Under the pieces are notes generated by a model. That model was not told the DNA's origin, searched no databases, and was given only the letters and a program-made list of their open reading frames with translations. A stretch of DNA of 64,000 bases, from NCBI GenBank assembly GCA_964610745.1, contig CAZSYL010000012.1, forward strand, positions 1-64,000. Reading direction: 5' to 3'. Positions 23,628 through 32,717 of this stretch are shown piece by piece. Origin of the DNA: SHLQ01 sp964610745 (GTDB lineage Bacteria > Actinomycetota > Acidimicrobiia > Acidimicrobiales > SHLQ01). Within the stretch, counting starts at the first letter, position 1; each line of letters opens with the position of its first letter. The position numbers and the translations under genes were made by a program.

Positions 23628-24449
23628 ATGGAAGTTGATGCGCTGATTACCGACCTGGATGGGACCTTCTGGTCACCCTCCTCGGAGATCCATCCAAACA
23701 GCATGGAGACCGTTACCCAGCTCGATCAGCACGGACTTCCCTTTGTGATCGCAACAGGCCGACGAGCCCGAGGAGCTCACCACGGGCTTGCCCGTTACGG
23801 GCTTGGCAGCAGACCAGCAATCCTCATGAACGGTGCGATCGTTCGTGCGGCCCTCGATGGAACATCGATCGCCGCGAAGAGCATTGAGACCGCGAACGCC
23901 CTCATGGTGCTGGAGGAGTTTCGAGCAGCGAACCTCGAACCTGTCGTGTACGTCGACCATCCAGAACACGACATGTTGATCGGTCCGGGCAGCGCGGCGA
24001 GCGAGGACTACCTAGCGACGACCGCCGGTTACCGACGAGTGGAGAGTGTCGACGAGACCATGGCCGACTCTGCCGTGATTGGATTCGGGGCTTTCGGGTA
24101 CCCGTATGACAAGCTCGAACCGATCTGTGCCGCCGTAAACGATCGTTCGCTGGCCACCGCAGTCATCGGGGTTTCCTTAATCGAGGGAGGCCATGGACTC
24201 ATGGTCCAGCCACATGGCATCCATAAACAGGTCGGGATTGAGCAATGGGCTGCACACTCAAACGTCGACCCATCACGACTCGCCGTCGTCGGTGATGGCC
24301 ACAACGATATCGAGATGCTCGAGGCTGCCAAGATCGCCATCGTGCCGGACAATGCGCCGCCGGAGATCGTTGCTTTGGCCGATGCCACGATCCCGCCGAA
24401 TGAAGCTGGCGGATGGGAACAAATCCCCGACATTTTAGGGTTAGGTTGA
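23628..24449 (+). CDS. Cof-type HAD-superfamily hydrolase, 273 aa
   Basis: Motif I is ALITDLDGTFWSPSSEI near the start. Motif II is FVIATGRRARGAHHG. The C-terminal Lys and GDGHNDIEMLEAA motif (DGxND) are typical of Cof/YbiV class IIB phosphatases, which act on sugar phosphates or pyridoxal phosphate. The start is ATG 23628 because MEVDALITDLDGT aligns directly with motif I. It is followed after 4 bp by the dehydrogenase gene, so the two are co-transcribed. Confidence 0.9.
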   Translation: MEVDALITDLDGTFWSPSSEIHPNSMETVTQLDQHGLPFVIATGRRARGAHHGLARYGLGSRPAILMNGAIVRAALDGTSIAAKSIETANALMVLEEFRAANLEPVVYVDHPEHDMLIGPGSAASEDYLATTAGYRRVESVDETMADSAVIGFGAFGYPYDKLEPICAAVNDRSLATAVIGVSLIEGGHGLMVQPHGIHKQVGIEQWAAHSNVDPSRLAVVGDGHNDIEMLEAAKIAIVPDNAPPEIVALADATIPPNEAGGWEQIPDILGLG

Positions 24450-24453
24450 GTCG

Positions 24454-25320
24454 ATGAGCACCGTTGGATTTATCGGACTGGGCGCCATGGGATACCCAAT
24501 GGCAGCCAATCTTCTTCGAGCAGGTCACGATGTTTCGGTCTTCAACCGGACTACCGAAGTCGCCGAACAATTCTGCAGAGAGAACCCGGCAGCCAGACTT
24601 GCTGCAACACCTCGTGAAGCCTGCGTAGGCGCAGATGTCGGCATCCTGATCGTCGGGAACGACGACAGCGTCCGGGCGGTCGCCCTCGGAGCTGATGGCG
24701 CAATCGCCGGACTTGGCGAAGGCGCGATCCTGATCGATCACACGACAGCGTCTGCAGGAATCGCCGAAGAACTTGCCGAGGCTGCTGGCGCTGTTGGCAT
24801 TGGTAGCCTCGACGCCCCGGTTTCTGGAGGCGAGGCAGGAGCCGTCAACGGGGTCCTCACCATCATGTGTGGGGGCGACGACGAAACATTCGCTAGTGCA
24901 GCGCCCGTCATGGATGCCTATGCAAAGACCATGACATTGATCGGACCCACGGGCAGCGGCCAGCGCACAAAGATGGTCAACCAGCTCGCCATCGCCGGTC
25001 TCGTTCAAGGCCTCTCCGAAGCCCTCAACCTCGGAATTGTCTCAGGTCTCGATATGGAGAAGGTTCTCGCCACGATCTCCGACGGTGCTGCTGGGTCATG
25101 GCAGATGTCCAACCGAGGCCAGACGATGGTCGACGACAAGTTCGACTTCGGATTCGCTGTTGAATGGATGATCAAGGATCTCGGCATAGCGCTTCGAGAG
25201 GCCGAACGCCTCGGCGCCCCAACCCCGATCGCGAGCCAGGTTGCTGACTACTACCGGGAACTCGCCGACTCCGGTGATGCCCGTAGCGACACCTCTGCTC
25301 TCATCAAACGACTGCGTTAA
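24454..25320 (+). CDS. NAD(P)-dependent 3-hydroxyisobutyrate dehydrogenase family protein, 288 aa
   Basis: A beta-hydroxyacid dehydrogenase. The Rossmann fold starts TVGFIGLGAMGYPMAANLL with GxGxxG. The substrate-binding motif is SLDAPVSGGEAGAVNG and the catalytic Lys region is TGSGQRTKMVNQLAIAG. FDFGFAVEWMIKDLGIALR is the C-terminal dimer segment. Members use 3-hydroxyisobutyrate, tartronate semialdehyde, 6-phosphogluconate-like or glyoxylate substrates; which one cannot be read here. It starts 4 bp after the HAD hydrolase. Confidence 0.9.
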   Translation: MSTVGFIGLGAMGYPMAANLLRAGHDVSVFNRTTEVAEQFCRENPAARLAATPREACVGADVGILIVGNDDSVRAVALGADGAIAGLGEGAILIDHTTASAGIAEELAEAAGAVGIGSLDAPVSGGEAGAVNGVLTIMCGGDDETFASAAPVMDAYAKTMTLIGPTGSGQRTKMVNQLAIAGLVQGLSEALNLGIVSGLDMEKVLATISDGAAGSWQMSNRGQTMVDDKFDFGFAVEWMIKDLGIALREAERLGAPTPIASQVADYYRELADSGDARSDTSALIKRLR

Positions 25321-25367
25321 TCAAACCCAAACCTTCGCAACAACCCACAGAACTGAAGACACCAGAC

Positions 25368-26747
25368 ATGACACATTTTGAACTGCTCATCATCGGTACC
25401 GGCTCGGGAAACTCGATCCTCACCTCCGACTTTGAAAAAACCTCCGTCGCGATCGTTGAGCGAGGCCTCTTTGGGGGTACCTGCCTCAACGTTGGATGCA
25501 TCCCTTCGAAGATGTTCGTGTACGCAGCCGAGATGGCGCACCACGCACAGGTCGATGGTCCACGCCTTGGTGTACACACCAGCTTCGACGGTGTCGACTG
25601 GCCCGCCATTCGAGATCGGGTCTTCGGACGCATCGATCCAATCGCAGAAGGCGGCGAGCGATACCGCGCCGACGAGCAAGAGAACGTCACGGTGTACAAG
25701 GGCTCAGCCCGGTTCACCGGAGACAAAGAGGTCGAGGTCGCAATGAACGACGGATCGACCGAGGTCGTCACCGCCGATCGTGTCGTGCTCGCCGCTGGCG
25801 CCCGGGTCTCGGTGCCCCAGATGATCCTCGATTCGGGGGTCGATTACCATACCTCCGACACGATCATGCGAGTCGACGAGCTCCCAGAACACCTGATCGT
25901 GCTCGGCGGCGGTTACATCGGCGCCGAGCTCGGAAACGTCTTTGGCTCGTTGGGCAGCAAGTTGACGATCCTCAATCGAAGCGCGCAGTTGATTCGCTTT
26001 GAAGATCCCGACATCTCGAGCCGATTCACCGAGGAATACTCAAAACGCTTTGACGTGCGTCTGAACGCACAGCTCGTCTCGTTGTCTCAGGATGGGAAAG
26101 ACATCTCGATTACGATCGATCAGGGCAACGGCCCCGAGGTGATCACCGGCGACGCGTTCCTCGTGGCCACTGGCCGCATTCCCAATGGCGAAGAACTCAA
26201 CGTCACCGCCACCGGCGTCGAACTCGACGACCGGGGTTATGTCATCACCGATGAGTACCTCCAAACCGCTCACCCCGACATCTGGGCGCTCGGCGACATC
26301 ACGAACCCTCATCAGCTCAAGCACCTCGCCAACATCGATGCACGCGCCGTGGCTCATAACATGGTCAACCCGGATGATCTGCGTGCGATCGACCGGAACT
26401 GTTCACCCCACGCCGTGTTTGGCTACCCACAGGTTGCATCGGTAGGCCTGACCGAACCGCAGGCGGTCGAGGCCGGGCTGAACATCGTGACGACCGTGCA
26501 CGAGTACGGCGGTGCGGCCTATGGCTGGGCCATGGAGGACACGACGAGCGTGTGCAAACTCATCGCAGATGCCGATACGCGATTGCTCCTCGGAGCACAC
26601 ATCATCGGTCCACAGGCATCGACGTTGATTCAACAACTCATTCAAGGCATGGCGTTCGGCACCACCGTCGATCAGATGGCGCGCGACCAGATCTACATTC
26701 ACCCAGCACTCACCGAAGTTGTCGAGCAGGCGCTGCTCAATCTCTAA
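25368..26747 (+). CDS. mtr: Mycothione reductase, 459 aa
   Basis: A class I flavoprotein disulfide reductase that regenerates mycothiol, the actinobacterial low-molecular-weight thiol, from mycothione using NADPH. The FAD motif is FELLIIGTGSGNSI and the redox-active Cys pair is in FGGTCLNVGCIPSKMF. The NADPH-binding fold has LIVLGGGYIGAELGNVFGS, the second FAD motif is HPDIWALGDITNPHQLKH, and the C-terminal catalytic His-Glu is in YIHPALTEVVEQALLNL. It shares the mycothione branch's short interval between the two motifs. It supports an actinobacterial host with mycothiol. Confidence 0.93.
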   Translation: MTHFELLIIGTGSGNSILTSDFEKTSVAIVERGLFGGTCLNVGCIPSKMFVYAAEMAHHAQVDGPRLGVHTSFDGVDWPAIRDRVFGRIDPIAEGGERYRADEQENVTVYKGSARFTGDKEVEVAMNDGSTEVVTADRVVLAAGARVSVPQMILDSGVDYHTSDTIMRVDELPEHLIVLGGGYIGAELGNVFGSLGSKLTILNRSAQLIRFEDPDISSRFTEEYSKRFDVRLNAQLVSLSQDGKDISITIDQGNGPEVITGDAFLVATGRIPNGEELNVTATGVELDDRGYVITDEYLQTAHPDIWALGDITNPHQLKHLANIDARAVAHNMVNPDDLRAIDRNCSPHAVFGYPQVASVGLTEPQAVEAGLNIVTTVHEYGGAAYGWAMEDTTSVCKLIADADTRLLLGAHIIGPQASTLIQQLIQGMAFGTTVDQMARDQIYIHPALTEVVEQALLNL

Positions 26748-26833
26748 ATCTGGGGTAATTCCCGCAAGAACGGCAGGGTGAACCTAGGTCTTTTGACCTG
26801 TTATCGCCGCGCATTGGTGGAAAACCGGTTCAT

Positions 26834-26867
26834 TTGGACCCGTTCAGGGACAAAAGTCCTATAGGAC
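26834..26867 (+). promoter_or_regulatory. Perfect 12-bp palindrome in the conservon promoter region
   Basis: GTCCTATAGGAC at 26856-26867 is a perfect palindrome 63 bp before the CvnA start. TTGGAC at 26834-26839 could be a -35 element, which would place the palindrome at the -10 region. A regulator operator is plausible but unproven. Confidence 0.4.
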
Positions 26868-26930
26868 ACCCCCTCGATTGTCCGACGTGTCATAGGTCAA
26901 GACACTCGAAACAACCGGGAGCCGCCAACC

Positions 26931-29900
26931 ATGGCCGATCCGAATGATCTGCAAACAGAGACGGAAGTGGACACATCCAAGCTGTCCGGCGCCGACAGGC
27001 GTTTCCTCGAACAGGTAGGCCAGAGCAAGGGCTTCGTGTCGCACGACCAGGCCGACGTGGGTGAAACCCTCGTGAGTCAGGCAACGAAGTTCACGACGAT
27101 TCGTCGGCGGTTCATGACGAACATCCTTCCGATTCTGATCATTCCTATGATCATTCTCGGTCTCGTGGCGTTCTTGGGCCTTGATCTGCTCGGTCAGCGC
27201 ACGACCGATGCTGTCGATACGACCGATGACATTCTCATCGAGCACAACGCCAACCTCGCCGAGACCATGGGCGTTGCTTCCGATACCGGCGCAGATGTTG
27301 TCAACACCTTCCTCATCGAGTGGTTTGCTCGTGTGCAGACCATCGAATCAAGCGAAATTGAAGCGGCCATCACCGCCCGCTCGATCGCTTCGTTCACACT
27401 TCCCGCCAGCGATAGCGCAACGTTCGGCCTGGCGACCCAGACCGATATTCAGGTCGTGTATGTCAATTCAGATGGTTCGGTGATCGATAGCTCTCATCCA
27501 GAAACCACACTGGACAGCTACGCCGATGCGGAATGGCTAACCATCCAACAATCGTTCCTGCCGGTGGCCAACGATGCCGAACACCTTCCGTCGCTGCAGT
27601 TCACACGAACCCTCGACGATGGCTCGCTCGTTCGTGTGCGCATCCCCTTCAGCAACCTTCAACGAGAGCTCGATCGTATTTCAGCCGAAGAGTCGTTCGA
27701 CTTCGTGGTCATCGACAATGCTGCGAATGTCACGCTTGCTGACACCCTTCTCGAGCACGATCCAAACATCCTGTTCAACCCAGAGGCCTTCGATGCCGGC
27801 CAAACCAGTGTGGCCATGGATGCAATGGACGACGGCTTCACCGGCGGAGCCCAGGGGGTTACGTCGAACACGTCTGCACTCGCCACTAGCAACCCACTCG
27901 ACTTCCCCTTTACCGACCTCGACTGGATTGTCCAGGCGAACGAGCCATTGGACTCGATCAGTACCTCGCTTCTGAGCTTCCGTGACGTGGTCGCTGACGT
28001 CGATCGTCAGCAGCAGCTCATCTCGATCGGAATCGGCCTCATCCTTCTGGTCACGATGGTCGCAGCGTTCTTGGCTATGCGAGTTATGGCAGGTGGAATC
28101 ACCAAGCCGGTCGAGCAGCTGTCCAAGCAGGCACAGGCCGCAGCTGACATCGGTATCCCGAAGGTCGTTGAAGCGGCTCGTACCTCCGACGAACTTCCTG
28201 AGCTCGACGACTTCGAGGTGGAGACTAATGATGAGATGTCGATTCTTGCCGCATCTCTGAACACCATGCAGACCGCAGCTGTAGACCTCGCTGCTGGCCA
28301 GGCGCAGCTGCGTCGCCAAAACGTGGCCCGCACCTTCGTCAGTCTCGGACGTCGTAACCAGAACCTCCTCAACCGTCAGCTCGAGTTCATCGAAGAACTC
28401 GAGCAGCAGGAACGTGACGCAGACGCGCTGGAGAACCTCTTCCGCCTCGATCACCTTGCGACTCGTATGCGTCGTAACGCAGAGAACCTCCTCGTTCTCG
28501 CCGGTGAGCAGACCCCCCGACGTTGGGGCAAGCCAATCGCCGTCCGTGACGTGCTCCGTGCAGCCGCATCTGAGATTGCCGACTATCGCCGTGTCCGCCT
28601 CGGCGACATCGATGAAGCAACCGTTTCAGGCAACCTCGCAACCGACCTCTCGCACCTCTTTGCCGAGCTGTTGGAGAACGCGGGAAGTTTCTCGCCTCCA
28701 ACGACTCCCATTGAAGTATTTGGACAGCAAACAGAGACCCACTACCGCATGGCCATCGTCGATCAGGGAATCGGCATGGACGAGGCGTCGCTTGCTCAGG
28801 TGAACGACCGTCTACAGAACCCGGTTGACTTCGCGGATGCCCCGTCGGCATACCTTGGGCTATTCGTGGTCGGCCGTCTCGCCCAAGAGATGGGTGTCAC
28901 CGTTCGCTTGTCGAGCGCAGACCCGACCGGCGAGGGCCATCGCCGCGGCACGATTGCATTCATCGACCTACCGAACGCTCTTCTCAGCCATGACGTGGCG
29001 AGCGAGGTCCAAACCGATGAGAAGGCCTCTGAAGCTGTCGCCCGTCGTACCGACCAGGTCGATGCCACGCAGGCCAGTGCCGACTCGAACGCACACGTGT
29101 TTGATTCAGGTGAGGGCACCCCACCAGCCGAACCTGAATCGGCGCCGGAGATCGACGCCCCGGAAATCGATGCCCCACAACCGGTCACCGCAGAAACCGC
29201 AGCACCCGAGACCACCAATGCGGGCTTCCCCAAGCGCTCCAAGGGCGCAACCAGCGTCAAGACCGAACCGGACAAGTTCGTCTCCGACACCCCAGCGGTC
29301 GCCGAAGCAGCACCTGCTGCAGCCGCCACTCCAGAAGAGACAACCACCGATGCAGGGTTCCCCAAGCGCTCCAAGGGCGCAACCAGCATCAAGACCGAAC
29401 CNNNNNNNNNNNNNNNNNNNNNNNNNNNNNNNNNNNNNNNNNNNNNNNNNNNNNNNNNNNNNNNNNNNNNNNNNNNNNNNNNNNNNNNNNNNNNNNNNNN
29501 NCAAGACCGAACCAGACAAGTTCGTCTCCGACACCCCAGCGGTCGCCGAAGCAGCAGCAAAGGCGCCGATCAAACGTGATCCAAAGGTATCGGCCGTTGC
29601 ATTGGTCAATGCCGCGAAGGCTGAGGCCAAAGCGGCTGCGGCCCAGGAGGCAGCAGCTCCAGCCACCGAGGCAGCAACAGCGCCGGCACCCGCGGCTGAA
29701 CCCGCAGGTCCAACGACCGCAGCCGGATTCCCAAAGCGAGGCGCAAAGTCGGCCTCGGCGATCCCGCAACCGGCCGTCGATCGTGAAGCTGCGCCTGCCC
29801 GAACACGCAGCGCAGACGAAGTGAAGAACTCGCTGATGAGCTACCGGTCCGCAGTGGCGCGGGGACGCAACAACAGCGATAGCGGCGCAGAAATGCCGAC

Positions 29901-30045
29901 CCCAGTGGTCGCAGCCGCAGTCAGCGTCGGCGCCGCTGGAGGCGCAGAGATTGCTGACAATGACTCAGGAACCACCGATCAGGTGCCGATGGGTCATCAA
30001 GCACACAAGCAAGACACCGAAGACGCACGACCAGGGAGTGCATAA
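26931..30045 (+). CDS. cvnA: Conservon sensor histidine kinase CvnA with repetitive tail; split by an assembly gap
   Basis: A two-helix membrane sensor. TM1 is at residues 61-88, an extracellular domain of about 270 residues follows, and TM2 is at about 362-385. A HAMP segment comes next, then a helical dimerisation region with LFRLDHLATRMRRNAENLL, typical of Cvn/nitrate-sensor-like kinases, and a HATPase domain (ELLENAGSFSPP, then DQGIGM, then YLGLFVVGRLA). After about residue 690 is an Ala/Pro/Glu-rich tail with 44-residue repeats containing FPKRSKGATSVKTEPDKFV. The gap at 29402-29501 is in this tail and the frame changes across it. The gene stop abuts the CvnB start. Cvn kinases have poorly defined phosphotransfer and signal with CvnB-D. 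Confidence 0.88.
29226..29556 (+). repeat. 44-residue in-frame repeats in the CvnA tail
   Basis: The unit starting at 29226 (132 bp) recurs at 29358, and a KTEPDKFVSDTPAVAEAA segment recurs after the gap. The repeats are nearly identical at DNA level, which probably caused the gap. A diverged copy (FPKRGAKSAS) appears later, near 29730. Confidence 0.85.
29402..29501. other. Assembly gap of 100 N inside the CvnA repeat tail
   Basis: Exactly 100 N with KTEP-encoding sequence on both sides. The true number of repeats is unknown. Confidence 0.99.
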
Positions 30046-30465
30046 ATGACAGTATCAACTGAAGCCCAGAACTTTGCGTGGTTGCTCTCTCGCTTCGCCG
30101 AGGAGACCGCAGGCGTTCGCGAAGCAGTAGCAGTGTCGGCCGACGGCCTGCTCCTCGCATCGTCCGCCGGGATCGACTCCAGCGGTGTCGACCAGTTCGC
30201 AGCTATTGCAGCTGGCCTCACCAGCCTCACCAATGGTGCAGCGGTGTGCCTCGAGTGTGGCGAGGTCGATCAGGTGGTCGTCGAAATGACGCAGGGCAAC
30301 CTGTTCGTCATGTCGATGGGCTACGGGGCCTCACTCGCTGTTCTGTGCCAGTCCGGCGCCGACATTGCCCAGGTCGCATACGAGATGACGCTTCTGGCCG
30401 AACGCGCAGGATCTGCACTCTCGCCAGAACTCATTGGCGAACTCAAGAACGTTCTTACGGTCTAA
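30046..30465 (+). CDS. cvnB: Conservon roadblock/LC7-domain protein CvnB, 139 aa
   Basis: A roadblock/LC7 (longin-like) fold protein. The start NFAWLLSRFAEETAGVREA is the helix region and VAVSADGLLLASSAGID is the strand pair that marks this domain. It ends in a helix (SALSPELIGELKNVLTV). Such proteins form dimers and act as GTPase-activating partners for the CvnD GTPase in Streptomyces conservons. The ATG follows the CvnA stop without a spacer, so translation is coupled. Confidence 0.93.
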   Translation: MTVSTEAQNFAWLLSRFAEETAGVREAVAVSADGLLLASSAGIDSSGVDQFAAIAAGLTSLTNGAAVCLECGEVDQVVVEMTQGNLFVMSMGYGASLAVLCQSGADIAQVAYEMTLLAERAGSALSPELIGELKNVLTV

Positions 30466-30483
30466 CCTCCGGAGTTTGTGACC

Positions 30484-30828
30484 ATGAGCCAAGTCGACAG
30501 TGAAGAGTCAGGATCGTTTGTTCGTTCCTACTTGCTCACCGGTGGACGCACGCGCAGTGATGCGGGTGACATCGCCGTTGAGGCAATGGTCGCCGTCACC
30601 GCTGGAAGCGAAATGCCGCGTGACGTAGACCTGGCACGAATCTACGAACTCTGTACTGAACCCAACTCAATTGCGGAGATTTCCGCAAAGTGCTCGCTGC
30701 CCCTGGGCGTGGCGCGAGTCCTCGTCGCTGATCTCTGGGGTGCGGGAACCCTTGAGCTCCTCGAAACCACACGCTCTGACGACATTGCAATTGTAAGGAG
30801 ACTGCTCGATGGCATCCGAAAGCGTTAA
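30484..30828 (+). CDS. cvnC: Conservon DUF742-domain protein CvnC, 114 aa
   Basis: DUF742 proteins are the third member of conservons. Characteristic segments here are SFVRSYLLTGGRTRSD at the N-terminus and the winged-helix-like C-terminal part IAEISAKCSLPLGVARVLVA. I start at ATG 30484, 9 nt after GGAG; a GTG two codons earlier has poor spacing. Its 3' end overlaps CvnD by 20 bp. Confidence 0.92.
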   Translation: MSQVDSEESGSFVRSYLLTGGRTRSDAGDIAVEAMVAVTAGSEMPRDVDLARIYELCTEPNSIAEISAKCSLPLGVARVLVADLWGAGTLELLETTRSDDIAIVRRLLDGIRKR

Positions 30829-31510
30829 CCAACCACGCCCGGTATCGGCGAAGGTCGTTATCTCGGGAGGCTTTGGCGTCGGCAAGACCACGTTCGTCAG
30901 CGCTGTGTCTGAGATTGCCCCGCTTCGCACCGAGGCCAAGATGACTAGTGCTGCGAGCGGCGTCGACGACGCTTCGTTCGTTCAGACGAAGACCAGCACC
31001 ACCGTCGCCATGGACTTTGGCAAGATCACCGTCGACGAAGGCCTTGTGCTGTACGTCTTTGGCACTCCAGGCCAGGACCGCTTTGGCTTCATGTGGAACG
31101 ACATCACCGCAGGTGCGCTCGGCGCATTGATTCTGGTCGACACTCGTCGTCTCGATGAATGCTTCAACGCAATCGACTTCTTCGAGTCTCGCAACGTACC
31201 GTTCATCATTGGACTCAACCAGTTCGATGGTGCTCCTGAGCACGACACTGAGGACATCCGAGAAGCGCTCGACCTCGATCCGAACGTTCCGATCATCCGC
31301 ACCGACGCCCGGACGCCTGACGATGCTCTCGACACGCTGGTACAGCTTCTGTCGCACATTCTCGAGAGTCTTTCGCAAGCTGCTGCGGCCGAAGTTGCCG
31401 AACCAGCGCCGGCTCACCATGTCCCCGAAGAGCGCGATGCTCCAGTCGTTACCGAGGACATGCGAAGCGCGGCAATGTCGGCGCTCGCTAGCGAACGCGG
31501 CGCTGCCTAG
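30809..31510 (+). CDS. cvnD: Conservon GTPase CvnD, 233 aa
   Basis: A small Ras-like/MglA-type GTPase. The P-loop is ISGGFGVGKTTFVSAV, switch II contains FGTPGQDRFGFMW, and the G4 motif is the variant NQFDGAPE rather than NKxD, as is common in conservon GTPases. A C-terminal extension (AAEVAEPAPAHHVPEERDA) is Ala/Pro/Glu-rich. It overlaps CvnC by 20 bp; AAGGAGA lies upstream of its ATG. The four genes make a complete conservon operon. Confidence 0.93.
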   Translation: MASESVNQPRPVSAKVVISGGFGVGKTTFVSAVSEIAPLRTEAKMTSAASGVDDASFVQTKTSTTVAMDFGKITVDEGLVLYVFGTPGQDRFGFMWNDITAGALGALILVDTRRLDECFNAIDFFESRNVPFIIGLNQFDGAPEHDTEDIREALDLDPNVPIIRTDARTPDDALDTLVQLLSHILESLSQAAAAEVAEPAPAHHVPEERDAPVVTEDMRSAAMSALASERGAA

Positions 31511-31557
31511 CAGCCCTATCCTCAGCACGGTCGACCAGCAGCAGGTCTCCGGCTGGA

Positions 31558-31563
31558 TATCCT
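31558..31563 (+). promoter_or_regulatory. -10 hexamer TATCCT for aroC
   Basis: TATCCT ends 7 nt before the GTG at 31571. It suggests aroC has its own leaderless promoter after the conservon. Confidence 0.45.
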
Positions 31564-31570
31564 GACGATC

Positions 31571-32674
31571 GTGGGTAATCACTTCGGTCATACTTTTCGG
31601 ATCTCGACCTTTGGCGAGAGCCACGGCGGAGGCGTCGGCGTCGTCATCGATGGTCTCCCAGCCCGGCTCCCCATCGACGTTGATCACATCCAGAACGAGC
31701 TCGATCGTCGCCGTCCCGGACAGAGCCGGTTAACCACACAACGCCAAGAAGGCGACGCCGTCGAGATTCTCTCGGGCGTCGCTCAAGGCGCGTCCACGGG
31801 AGCTCCGCTTGCGATGCTCGTTCGCAATGGCGATGCTCGCCCGGGTGCCTATGACCACATGCGCGCGCTGTACCGGCCATCTCATGCTGATTTTACCTAC
31901 GACGCGAAATACGGGAACCGCACGATCGAGGGCGGAGGCCGTTCGAGCGCACGCGAGACGATCGGGCGCGTCGCGGCGGGCGCAGTCGCTATGCAACTTT
32001 TGGATGCGCTGGCCGACCGACGCGGCGTAGAGGGCGCAGAGATCATCTCGTGGGTCGACCAAGTCCACGATGTGCGTGCATCTGTCGACGATGCTTCTGT
32101 CACCCGAGCGGACGTTGAAGCTGACCCGACGAGATGTGCTGACCCGGCTGCCGCGATCACCATGACGACAGCAATCGAACAGGCCCGCAAGGACGGAGAC
32201 TCGCTCGGCGGTATCGTCCGTACGGTTGTGCGCAATGTCACCGCCGGCCTCGGCGAGCCCGTGTTCGACCGCCTTGAAGCCGACTTAGCTAAGGCCATGT
32301 TGTCGCTGCCCGCTACCAAGGGCTTCGACATCGGCAGTGGCTTTGCGGCTACGCAGATGACCGGGCTCACACACAACGATCCTTTTGTTCCCGGCCCCGA
32401 TGGCAGCCCTATTACGTCGAGCAACAACTCTGGAGGAGTCCAGGGAGGCATCAGCAACGGACAACCACTGTTGATGCGTACAGTTTTCAAGCCAACAGCC
32501 ACGATCTCTTCAGAGCAGAACACCGTCACCGTCGACGGTGATGCGACCACGTTGGCAGCCAAAGGACGCCACGACCCGTGTGTGCTACCTCGTGCGGTGC
32601 CGATGGTCGACGCTATGACCGCGCTGGTGTTGGCCGATCATGAACTCCGTCAGCTCAAACACACGATTTTGTAA
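31571..32674 (+). CDS. aroC: Chorismate synthase, 367 aa
   Basis: Last step of the shikimate pathway: 5-enolpyruvylshikimate-3-phosphate to chorismate, FMN-dependent. Diagnostic motifs are FRISTFGESHGGGVGVVID, GNRTIEGGGRSSARET and the C-terminal GGVQGGISNGQPL. Length is normal. The GTG start matches the -10 spacing. AroA and TyrA of the same pathway are in this window about 17 kb away. Confidence 0.96.
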   Translation: MGNHFGHTFRISTFGESHGGGVGVVIDGLPARLPIDVDHIQNELDRRRPGQSRLTTQRQEGDAVEILSGVAQGASTGAPLAMLVRNGDARPGAYDHMRALYRPSHADFTYDAKYGNRTIEGGGRSSARETIGRVAAGAVAMQLLDALADRRGVEGAEIISWVDQVHDVRASVDDASVTRADVEADPTRCADPAAAITMTTAIEQARKDGDSLGGIVRTVVRNVTAGLGEPVFDRLEADLAKAMLSLPATKGFDIGSGFAATQMTGLTHNDPFVPGPDGSPITSSNNSGGVQGGISNGQPLLMRTVFKPTATISSEQNTVTVDGDATTLAAKGRHDPCVLPRAVPMVDAMTALVLADHELRQLKHTIL

Positions 32675-32717
32675 CACGAGTACTTGAGCGGCAATAGCCC
32701 CACGCCTGCCGCGAGGG

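Noticed and set aside
29226..29556. CRISPR-like direct repeats
   Set aside because: The repeats are in frame, 132 bp apart with no distinct spacers, and encode a protein tail. No cas gene is nearby.
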